Below are positions 1 to 5,026 of a stretch of 6,321 bases of DNA, in pieces. Origin of the DNA: Candidatus Thiodictyon intracellulare (GTDB lineage: Bacteria; Pseudomonadota; Gammaproteobacteria; Chromatiales; Chromatiaceae); NCBI GenBank assembly GCA_016292295.1, contig JADNEJ010000587.1, forward strand, positions 1 through 6,321, given 5' to 3'. The notes below the pieces were generated by a model. The model made no database searches. It was not told the origin of the DNA and was given only the letters and a program-made list of their open reading frames with translations. Both the position numbers and the translations under genes were made by a program. Within the stretch, counting starts at the first letter, position 1. Each line of letters starts with the position of its first letter.

Positions 1-292
1 TCAGATACAGGTGACTTTGAAGATGATCGTCCAGTTCCAACAACTGCGTGTCGTCAAGCAGGACTTCGCTACCGATATAGCTCATCGGCAGCAACCCATT
101 AAGGCCGCCCTTCTTGTAACCGCGAGCAGTGTCTGGGTCGATCAGCAAGGCATCAGCCACATCGGCCGGCGTACGGCCCTTACCGAGCAAGATCACGGCG
201 TTGATCCGATAGGCCTCGCGCACGTCCCGCGCGGCGCGGTGGTCCGCACGCAGTTCAGCGAGTTCGTGCTTGTCGAGACGGTAGTCCAGCAT
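1..292 (-). CDS. IS630-family transposase, N-terminal part (runs off the left edge)
   Basis: Reading leftward from the ATG at 292, the frame stays open for 97 codons and leaves the window. It begins MLDYRLDKHELAELRADHR and contains RINAVILLGKGRTPADVADALLIDPDTAR, a helix-turn-helix. It then has KKGGLNGLL and ends LLELDDHLQSHLYL, just where IS630 proteins continue with LTAK and a second winged-helix. This is the DNA-binding N-terminal domain that recognises the element's ends. The DDE catalytic domain would lie outside the window. Compared with relatives I remember, which read DTVRxYFxRYKKGG, the stretch DTARGYKKGG seems about four residues short, possibly an in-frame deletion. No strong ribosome binding site precedes the ATG. 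The family call is confident; whether the copy is active cannot be judged here. Confidence 0.85.
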   Translation of the reverse strand, partial: MLDYRLDKHELAELRADHRAARDVREAYRINAVILLGKGRTPADVADALLIDPDTARGYKKGGLNGLLPMSYIGSEVLLDDTQLLELDDHLQSHLYL

Positions 293-363
293 GAAGGCAG
301 TTTATTAAAACTCTCGGCAGGTTACCCGTCGCGACTAAACCGGAATCTCACATGAGAGACGTA
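1..363 (-). mobile_element. IS630-family element, one end, inserted into an IS1182-family element
   Basis: The transposase start at 292 is followed by about 70 bp of noncoding sequence that must contain one terminal inverted repeat of the element. The outer boundary is placed near 362-365 because the neighbouring IS1182 protein stops matching its family right after a tyrosine codon at 363-365. IS630 elements insert at TA and duplicate it, and TATA occupies 362-365, so the junction fits. The exact end cannot be fixed, because the other terminus is outside the window. Confidence 0.6.
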
Positions 364-638
364 TACGTGGCCCGCTCGATCTTGCGGCTGGAGAAACGTC
401 CGGTGGCGTAGCCATAGATCAGCAACGCCAACAGCATGGACGGGTAATAAGGCGTGCTCCCAGTACCGCCATACACCTGCACCAGCACGCTCAGATCCAA
501 GCCTTCCACCACCTCGACCACGTAGCGTGCCAGGTGGCCCTTGGACAGCCAGTCCTGCACCGACAGCGGCAGGAGCAAGTCAGTGTCGCGGTCCATCGGG
601 TGGAAGCGGCGCATCGGCAGTAGCACTCCGGCCATCAT
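348..638 (-). pseudogene. IS1182-family transposase, truncated N-terminal fragment
   Basis: The protein opens MMAGVLLPMRRFHPMDRDTDLLLP. It continues through SVQDWLSKGHLARYVVEVVEGLDLS, YYPSMLLALLIYGYATG and FSSRKIERATY. This is the conserved N-terminal domain of IS1182-type transposases (DUF772-like), which normally continue into a DDE catalytic domain for about 450 residues or more. Family resemblance ends at the tyrosine codon at 363-365. The frame then reads TSLM and stops at 348 inside the adjacent IS630 sequence, so about 90 residues remain and the catalytic part is missing. Possible starts are 638, 635, 614 and 596; 638 or 614 best fits remembered relatives, and none has a strong ribosome binding site. 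The product would be inactive as a transposase. Confidence 0.85.
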
Positions 639-704
639 GGTTGATCCGGACAGTGTAACGGACCCGCCGCCCCGACGGGGCCCCGAAGTCCGACAGGCTG
701 CTAG
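364..704 (-). mobile_element. IS1182-family element remnant (5' side)
   Basis: The remnant covers the truncated transposase and its upstream sequence. The outer end is placed near 704 because, read on the minus strand, the sequence from 704 starts CTAGCAGCCTGTCGGACTTC. That resembles terminal sequences I recall for this IS group, but it is from memory and unverified. Just inside it is a GC-rich hairpin (GCCCC-GAC-GGGGC at 669-681) overlapping the palindrome CGGGGCCCCG at 676-685. The other half of the element would be on the far side of the IS630 insertion, beyond the left edge. Confidence 0.5.
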
Positions 705-750
705 CCCAGACGCCGGAGATCGCGCCGGGACGGCGCCCCCACGAGCGGCG

Positions 751-1044
751 TCACTGCTTGCCATAGGTCTGGTCATGGTCGGCGTGCATGGCCACGAAGC
801 GCATGGCGTCGCCCTCGCGCACCACGACGGCCCGACAGGCGCGGGACAGCCGGATGGTGAAGAGGCCAAGCTCGCCCTTGATCTGCTCCCACTTGAGCTC
901 CGGGTCGCGATAGACCGCCGCCCAGTCGAGCGCGCGCACCTTGCGCAAAGTCTTGAGGATCAGCCGGACCTCTGCAACCTCGAGCGCCGGCAGGTCGTCC
1001 TGAAAGGCAGGCAGGTTGAGGTCCATCAGGACCCGGGCGGTCAT
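751..1044 (-). CDS. RelE/ParE-like toxin of a type II toxin-antitoxin module
   Basis: This 97-residue protein is complete, from ATG at 1044 to TGA at 751. It starts MTARVLMDLNLPAFQDDL, has a helical middle (EVRLILKTLRKVRALDWAAVYRD, residues 25-47), then the strand-rich half LFTIRLSRACRAVVVREGDAMRFVAMHADHD. The IRLSRACRAVV / MRFVAMHADHDQTYG pattern (residues 64-95) is typical of RelE/ParE-fold toxins, many of which are ribosome-associated mRNA interferases; the target of this one cannot be read from sequence. Its ATG overlaps the antitoxin TGA as ATGA, implying translational coupling in an antitoxin-first operon. The frame shows no damage, which stands out because the antitoxin gene carries a stop codon. 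Family confidence is good; subfamily is uncertain. Confidence 0.75.
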   Translation of the reverse strand: MTARVLMDLNLPAFQDDLPALEVAEVRLILKTLRKVRALDWAAVYRDPELKWEQIKGELGLFTIRLSRACRAVVVREGDAMRFVAMHADHDQTYGKQ

Positions 1045-1307
1045 TCCCCGTCTTCCACCCGTGCCGCGAGCTGCTCCAGGTCGGTCTCACGCGGCGAGTG
1101 CTCGGCCATCCAGGCGGCGGCCTGCGTCAGGCGCCTGTGCATTTCCGGTTTATACAGCCAGGCATCCGCCTCGGGAATCACCCGCACGGGCTTGAGGAGG
1201 ATGCCGCCGTCGGCCTGGACCTCCATCTCGAAATAGCGCCCGACATACTGCTTTCCCAGCGAGACCTAGCCGCTGGTACCTACCATCTTGAGCATGTGCA
1301 GCTCCAT
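1041..1307 (-). pseudogene. AbrB/MazE-like antitoxin gene interrupted by an in-frame amber codon
   Basis: From ATG at 1307 the frame reads MELHMLKMVGTSG, then TAG at 1268-1266. It continues without shift as VSLGKQYVGRYFEMEVQADGGILLKPVRVIPEADAWL to TGA at 1041. Relatives I remember have GTSGQVSLGKQY, so the amber is probably CAG changed to TAG at codon 14. The part up to EADAWL is the swapped-hairpin DNA-binding domain. The rest, with conserved-looking ETDLEQLAARVEDGE, would bind the toxin. Translation could restart at ATG 1226 (codon 28) and give a 61-residue protein lacking the first DNA-binding strands but keeping the toxin-binding tail; no good ribosome binding site is visible there. Alternatives are amber suppression or a sequencing error. 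The gene overlaps the downstream toxin by 4 bp. Confidence 0.75.
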
Positions 1308-1320
1308 GAAAAAAGTATTT

Positions 1321-1333
1321 CCATGCTGCATGG
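1321..1333 (-). promoter_or_regulatory. Candidate operator palindrome upstream of the toxin-antitoxin module
   Basis: CCATGCTGCATGG is a perfect inverted repeat with 6-bp arms and a single central base. It ends 13 bp before the antitoxin ATG at 1307. Downstream of it on the minus strand is AATACTTTTTTC, where AATACT could serve as a -10 box; no good -35 is visible. Type II antitoxins commonly repress their own operon through such a palindrome. Assignment as an operator is inference. Confidence 0.4.
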
Positions 1334-1411
1334 TAGGCAGCGGCCGGGGGTGCGGCAAGACCGTGAACGGGATTTAATCCAAGCAGCCGGACGCCCCGCG
1401 CAAGCTCTGTG

Positions 1412-1417
1412 TAAGAT
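1412..1417 (+). promoter_or_regulatory. Possible -10 box for corA
   Basis: TAAGAT is the best -10-like hexamer upstream of corA. A start site about 7 bases downstream would give a leader of about 124 nt, beginning just before the first strong stem at 1431. No convincing -35 lies 16-18 bp upstream, so this is weak. The rest of 1334-1430 shows no gene. Confidence 0.2.
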
Positions 1418-1430
1418 GCCTCCCATGAAG

Positions 1431-1472
1431 GGGCGCCGTCGCGCCCGAGTCGTGGGCGCGCCGACAGGCGCG
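1431..1472 (+). promoter_or_regulatory. Mutually exclusive GC-rich stems in the corA 5' region
   Basis: GGGCGC (1431-1436) pairs perfectly with GCGCCC (1441-1446) across a 4-base loop. The same GCGCCC, extended to CGCGCCC (1440-1446), can instead pair with GGGCGCG (1454-1460). CGCGCC (1457-1462) pairs with GGCGCG (1467-1472) around a GACA loop and overlaps the 1454-1460 arm. The first and third stems can therefore coexist, while the middle stem excludes both, as in attenuators or riboswitches. High GC makes chance stems common, so regulatory function is unproven. Confidence 0.3.
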
Positions 1473-1494
1473 TCGCGCGGACCCGAACTCGATT

Positions 1495-1521
1495 GGACCG
1501 CGGCCCCCGGACCGCGGGGCC
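1495..1521 (+). repeat. Tandem GGACCGCGG repeats with alternative stems before the corA ribosome binding site
   Basis: GGACCGCGG occurs at 1495-1503 and again at 1509-1517, separated by CCCCC. The CCGCGG cores (1498-1503 and 1512-1517) can form a 6-bp stem. GGCCCC (1502-1507) can alternatively pair with GGGGCC (1516-1521). The structure ends about 17 bases before the GGAG at 1538. It could be a protein site, part of the leader fold, or chance. Confidence 0.3.
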
Positions 1522-1547
1522 TTGCGCGATCACGGTTGGAGAGTCCA

Positions 1548-2486
1548 GTGCTGTATGCCTATAGAATCCAAGACCACACGACCGAGCTTATCGATGACCC
1601 GGAGCGCCTGCTGGAGGCGACCTGGATCGATGCGGCCGAACCCACCGAGGATGAGTACGCCCTGATCCGCTCCTTTGTCCCCCACCAACTGCCGGAGGAC
1701 GACGACGCGGACGAGATCGAGGCCAGTATCCAGACCTTCATGGACGACCAGGGCATCCACCTCTCCACCCTGTTCTTGCACCGGGTGGAGGGCCGGCCCG
1801 AGAACACCAGCGTCAACGTCGTCTGCACTCGGGAGCGGCTGATCACCATCCACGACCGTGACGTGCCCGCAATCCGCCTGATGCGCATCCGGGTACGCCG
1901 CCGGCCGGACCTGCTCAACGAGCCCACCGGGCTCCTGGCCGGACTCTTCGAGACCGCCGTGCAGGATTTGGGCGACGCCCTGCAGGAGCTCTACCGGGAC
2001 CTGGAGCAGACCAGCTTCCACGTCCTGGAGGACCCGGACGCGGACCTGGAGCAGTCTCTGGAACGCCTGGCGCGTCACGAGAACTTAAACGGCAAGGTCC
2101 GCCTCTGTCTGATGGACGCGCGGCGCGATCTGGCCTTCGTGTGGCGCAGCGCCCAGGCGTCCAAGCCCTGCGCCAAGCGGCTCAAATACCTACTCTCCGA
2201 GATCGACGCCCTGCTGCCCCACAACAACTATCTGTTCGAGAAGGTGACCTTCCTGCTCCAGGCGGCCCAGGGCTTCATCAACATCGAGCAAAACAAGATC
2301 ATCAAGATCTTCTCGGTAGCCGCCACCGCCTTCTTGCCGCCGACGCTCATCGCCAGCATCTACGGCATGAACTACCAGCACATGCCCGAGCTGAACTGGG
2401 AATACGGCTACCCCTTCTCGATCGTGCTCATGGTGATCTCGGCCGTGTTGCCGATGGCCTATTTCACGCGTAAGGGATGGTTGTGA
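1548..2486 (+). CDS. corA: Magnesium/cobalt channel CorA
   Basis: This 312-residue inner-membrane protein takes up Mg2+ (and Co2+/Ni2+) as a homopentamer. The N-terminal part is a cytoplasmic alpha/beta domain followed by long helices, including EELYRDLEQTSF-like and NGKVRLCLMDARRDL segments. Near the C-terminus are QAAQGFINIEQNKIIKIFSV, a first membrane helix (about 250-272), the selectivity-filter signature YGMN (GMN at 273-275), the periplasmic loop YQHMPELNWEYGYP, and a second helix (about 289-308) ending TRKGWL. Length and C-terminus closely match E. coli CorA (316 residues). The start is taken as GTG at 1548 because GGAGAG at 1538-1543 precedes it and LYAYRIQ aligns with E. coli MLSAFQL. 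The frame is open upstream (an in-frame ATG lies at 1425), but that extension (MKGRRRARVVG...) looks noncoding. No damage is seen. Confidence 0.95.
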   Translation: MLYAYRIQDHTTELIDDPERLLEATWIDAAEPTEDEYALIRSFVPHQLPEDDDADEIEASIQTFMDDQGIHLSTLFLHRVEGRPENTSVNVVCTRERLITIHDRDVPAIRLMRIRVRRRPDLLNEPTGLLAGLFETAVQDLGDALQELYRDLEQTSFHVLEDPDADLEQSLERLARHENLNGKVRLCLMDARRDLAFVWRSAQASKPCAKRLKYLLSEIDALLPHNNYLFEKVTFLLQAAQGFINIEQNKIIKIFSVAATAFLPPTLIASIYGMNYQHMPELNWEYGYPFSIVLMVISAVLPMAYFTRKGWL

Positions 2487-2640
2487 GCCTCCGGTCGCGG
2501 AGACCCAGAGCTTGAGTGCGGCGTCCGTGCCGCCGCAGGGATCCATTCGTTAGCCGCTTCGTCTCGTATTTCTTGGCGAGCGTGGCGTTTTGGCGTGAGA
2601 AATTCCCAGATTTGGGATCTCTGTGTGAGAACTGCTCTTT

Positions 2641-2696
2641 CTGGGAGGCTGCGGCAGCTTGCGCGGTCGCGTCGCGGCTGAAGCCGCTCCCACAGC
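2641..2696. repeat. REPIN-like inverted pair of REP hairpins
   Basis: Two hairpins lie in opposite orientation about 13 bp apart. On the plus strand, GGGAG is followed by GCTGC-G-GCAGC (2648-2658). On the minus strand, GTGGGAG (2693-2687) is followed by CGGCTTCAGCCG, part of the perfect stem GCGGCT-GA-AGCCGC at 2674-2687. A GTGGGAG head before a hairpin is the layout of REP sequences in Pseudomonas and other gammaproteobacteria. Two inverted copies make a REPIN, a unit moved in trans by a RAYT-type transposase. The position between convergent genes is typical. No RAYT gene is in the window. Confidence 0.55.
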
Positions 2697-2936
2697 GTCG
2701 CTGCGCGACTGTTACGGGCCGATGATGTCGCGAACGCTGTCCCTCCTACGCCCACTGCCCCCGATTGCTCCCGCCCACTCTGGCCGAGGTCGAGCGCCTC
2801 AAGGCTTTGATTCAATGGAAAGCGTCCGCCGCGCCGTGAATTCAGATTCATCCACGGGGCCCGCGCGTCGCCCTGGCATCAGCGATCGGCCCCGCGAGCC
2901 GGACGGAGTATTGTCTCATCGTCCCATCGACCGCGG

Positions 2937-3002
2937 CGGGAGGCGGCATTCGCCTCGTCCCGAAGGTTTACTGCGTTATCGGCCGTTGGCGGAAGTCCGC
3001 CA
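2937..3002. repeat. Second pair of intergenic hairpins
   Basis: GAGGCG (2940-2945) pairs with CGCCTC (2951-2956) around GCATT, and flanking G and C runs extend the stem imperfectly. About 30 bp further on, TGGCGGA (2987-2993) pairs perfectly with TCCGCCA (2996-3002) around AG. The pair lies 55 bp beyond the stop of the leftward hydrolase gene, so it may stabilise or end that transcript. It may also be a dispersed repeat. Neither stem is followed by a clear T run. Confidence 0.35.
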
Positions 3003-3056
3003 GCCCGGGAAAACGTTTCGGATGGGGCAAATTCCACGTCCGGCTTTAATGTTTAG

Positions 3057-4037
3057 CTACTTGAGAACTCGCCCAGCGGACGATTTCTCAAGCCGCTTGA
3101 GCCAGACCTCCAACCCCTGGGCGTTGAGTTCGGTGTCCAGCGCGAGCAGTTCGATGATGCGCCCGTGCTCCATGTCCACCCCGTGGGCGCGAGCACTGGC
3201 GACCAGGTGCCGAGAGACCGCCTCCTTGAGCCGCGCGGCGCGTCCGGCGTCGTCGCGGCCTTGCTCGGCGAGCGCGATGGCGGCCAGGGCGCGGATGCTC
3301 TCGCGCAGTCCGTCCACCAGAGTCTCGGGGGCGTCGACGCGGCCGTAGTGGGTCAGGTACATGGCCACCGGCTTGAAGGCCATGAGCTTGTCTAGGGTAG
3401 TCAGCCAACTCTCCGGATCGAAGGCGACCGGGGTGGTGGGGGCGAAGAGCCAGGGGGCGGCGGCCTGGTCGAATTCGCGGTAGGAGATGCCGAAGGTATC
3501 GCCGGTGAAGAAGCCGCGGGTCTGGGCGTCGTAGATGCACCCGTGGTGGTTGGCGTGGCCGGGGGTGTCGATGAAGGTCAGGGTGCGCCCGGCGAGGTCG
3601 AACTCCTGGCCGTCCGCAGCGACGATCATGCGCACCTCGGGCACCGGGATCAGGTGCCCATAGTCGCGCGCGAAGCTCTCCGCCCCATAGACCGCGCTGG
3701 CCCCGGCGATCAGGCGGGTAGGGTCGATCATGTGCGGGGCACCCTTGGGGTGAACGACCAGCCGCGCCCCGGGACAGGCGGCGATGAAGTCTCCGGAGCC
3801 GCCGGCGTGGTCCAGGTGGACATGGGTCGGCATCACATAGTCCACATGGCCGGGGGTGAGCCCGAGTTCGTCGATGAACTGGAGCAGGCGCGGCACCGTG
3901 TGGGCGGTGCCGCTCTCGACCATGGCGAGGCGATCGTGCGAGCGCACCAGATAACAGGCGGCGAGCCCGTGGCGATAGAGACCGGTCTCGATGCGGAAGA
4001 CCTGATCGGCGACTTCCAGGATGGCGGGGGACGACAT
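3057..4037 (-). CDS. Metallo-beta-lactamase-fold hydrolase
   Basis: The protein has 326 residues, with ATG at 4037 preceded by GAAGGAG six bases upstream and a TAG stop at 3057. It carries the full dinuclear metal set: THVHLDHAGG (71-80; His72, His74, Asp76, His77), TPGHANHH (His161), FFTGDTFG (Asp180) and LTHYG (His230). This predicts a soluble cytoplasmic hydrolase, usually Zn-dependent, acting on a thioester, ester or similar bond; there is no signal peptide. After the core (to about residue 235) comes a mostly helical C-terminal region of about 90 residues (ETLVDGLRESIRALAAIALAEQ to the end), seen in a group of uncharacterised MBL-fold proteins. The substrate cannot be read from sequence. 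The gene is monocistronic here, divergent from the DUF2189 gene and convergent with corA. Confidence 0.9.
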   Translation of the reverse strand: MSSPAILEVADQVFRIETGLYRHGLAACYLVRSHDRLAMVESGTAHTVPRLLQFIDELGLTPGHVDYVMPTHVHLDHAGGSGDFIAACPGARLVVHPKGAPHMIDPTRLIAGASAVYGAESFARDYGHLIPVPEVRMIVAADGQEFDLAGRTLTFIDTPGHANHHGCIYDAQTRGFFTGDTFGISYREFDQAAAPWLFAPTTPVAFDPESWLTTLDKLMAFKPVAMYLTHYGRVDAPETLVDGLRESIRALAAIALAEQGRDDAGRAARLKEAVSRHLVASARAHGVDMEHGRIIELLALDTELNAQGLEVWLKRLEKSSAGRVLK

Positions 4038-4182
4038 GGCGGGCTCCTTCGAGGTGAGCGGGTTGGATCAAGCCGGTGATTCTAAGTCCGGACGACGTGC
4101 GGTAGCGCGCCGGACGCTGGATTTTTGTATCATCAGGCGCACAACGAATCTTTAAGTATAGAAAAAACCCGGAGGACCGACC
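4038..4182. other. Divergent intergenic region (MBL hydrolase / DUF2189 gene)
   Basis: These 145 bp must carry promoters for both flanking genes. The AT-rich part is 4121-4167, standing out from the GC-rich surroundings. Candidate -10 sequences are TATAGA (4158-4163) rightward and, on the minus strand, GATACA inside TGATGATACAAAAA leftward. Neither has a convincing -35, so no promoter is called firmly. The rightward gene has a clear ribosome binding site, GGAGG at 4171-4175. Confidence 0.4.
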
Positions 4183-4986
4183 ATGAACGAAGCCGCCATC
4201 GGCATCCTGTCTGAACTGAACGAGGCGCCGTACGAGCGCATCGACGTCAACGCAATCACAATTGAAAAACCATGGGAATGGCTCCGCAAGGGCTGGGCGG
4301 ACCTGCGCCGCGCCCCCAGGTTCAGCCTAACCTATGGGGCCGTCTTCGTCGCCGTCAGCCTGCTCATGACCCTGGGCCTGCTAGCCGACGGCATGTTCTT
4401 CATCGTCCCGGTGCTGGCCGCCGGCTTCTTCCTGGTGGCGCCCATGCTCGGGATCGGGCTCTACCAGATCAGTGCGAATCTAGAGGCGGGTGCCTCGGTC
4501 CATTTCTGCCAGGCGCGTGAGGCGTGGCAGCGCAACGCGGTCCAGCTCGCGGTCATGGCCCTGGGCCTGGTGTTTGCGATGCTGGTGTGGATGCTCGCCT
4601 CGATCCTGGTGTTCGCCCTGTTCTTCCACAACCCGGTGCCAACCTGGGAGCACTTTATCCCGATCGTCTTTCTGTCCGGGCAGAACAACGCCTTCGTCCT
4701 GGCCGGGGTCCTCGTCGGCGGCGTGATTGCCGCCTTCACCTTCGCCATCAGCGTGGTGAGCGTGCCCATGCTGATGGACCGTCCGGTGGTGGGTGTGATG
4801 ACCGCCATGCGCACCAGCGTCGCGGCGGTGCGGCGCAACTGGCAGCCGATGGGCCTGTGGGCGGCGCTCATCGTGCTGTTCGTGGGACTCGGCATCCTCA
4901 CCTGGTTCATCGGTCTGCTGATCGTCATGCCACTGATCGGCCACGGCACCTGGCACGCTTATCGGGACCTGGTGCCGCGAGACTGA
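4183..4986 (+). CDS. DUF2189 family multi-pass inner-membrane protein
   Basis: This 267-residue protein starts at an ATG seven bases after a strong GGAGG. The cytoplasmic N-terminus of about 45 residues contains the family-like segment PWEWLRKGWADLRRAPRFSLTYG (30-52). Hydrophobic segments follow at about 48-68, 70-94, 120-148, 168-197 and 223-251; some are long enough that the true count may be five or six. Between them are the conserved-looking ISANLEAG region and VPMLMDRPVVGVMTAMRTSVAAVRRNWQPM (194-223). The layout matches DUF2189 integral membrane proteins, which are common in proteobacteria and have no established function. The C-terminus HGTWHAYRDLVPRD is charged and probably cytoplasmic. 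The gene stands alone, 40 bp from the convergent sulfotransferase gene, with no clear terminator between them. Confidence 0.85.
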   Translation: MNEAAIGILSELNEAPYERIDVNAITIEKPWEWLRKGWADLRRAPRFSLTYGAVFVAVSLLMTLGLLADGMFFIVPVLAAGFFLVAPMLGIGLYQISANLEAGASVHFCQAREAWQRNAVQLAVMALGLVFAMLVWMLASILVFALFFHNPVPTWEHFIPIVFLSGQNNAFVLAGVLVGGVIAAFTFAISVVSVPMLMDRPVVGVMTAMRTSVAAVRRNWQPMGLWAALIVLFVGLGILTWFIGLLIVMPLIGHGTWHAYRDLVPRD

Positions 4987-5026
4987 CGATAGGGATGAGG
5001 GATGACGGGGGACTGGCGGTTTGCGT

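Larger units (their letters stand above)
2487..3056. other. Convergent intergenic region without a supported gene
   Basis: About 570 bp lie between corA and the leftward hydrolase gene, with no credible coding sequence. Right after the corA stop is a CTCCG-GTCG-CGGAG hairpin (2489-2502) without a T tract, then GCGGC/GCCGC (2518-2533), so no classical terminator is visible. The region also holds the REPIN-like pair (2641-2696) and another hairpin pair (2937-3002). A short plus-strand frame around 2771-2842 reads LPPTLAEVERLKALIQWKASAAP and then stops; it could be a gene remnant, but nothing supports an identity. Confidence 0.6.

Noticed and set aside
541..1236. A 231-codon plus-strand open frame across the toxin-antitoxin region
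   Set aside because: It lies opposite the well-supported leftward toxin and antitoxin and the IS1182 remnant, and its protein has no recognisable domain; it is an artefact of high GC.
1098..1547. An extended N-terminus for CorA, starting at 1098 or at ATG 1425
   Set aside because: The extension is Arg/Gly/Pro-rich and unlike CorA. E. coli CorA starts where LYAYRIQ aligns, and GGAGAG is well placed before GTG 1548.
2516..2851. Short frames on both strands across the REP-like repeat
   Set aside because: Their sequences (for example LWERLQPRRDRAS) are translations of the hairpin repeat itself, a common source of spurious small proteins.
3088..4071. A 327-codon minus-strand frame overlapping the MBL hydrolase
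   Set aside because: It is a shifted reading of the hydrolase gene, rich in Arg/Pro and without motifs, whereas the hydrolase frame has every metal ligand.
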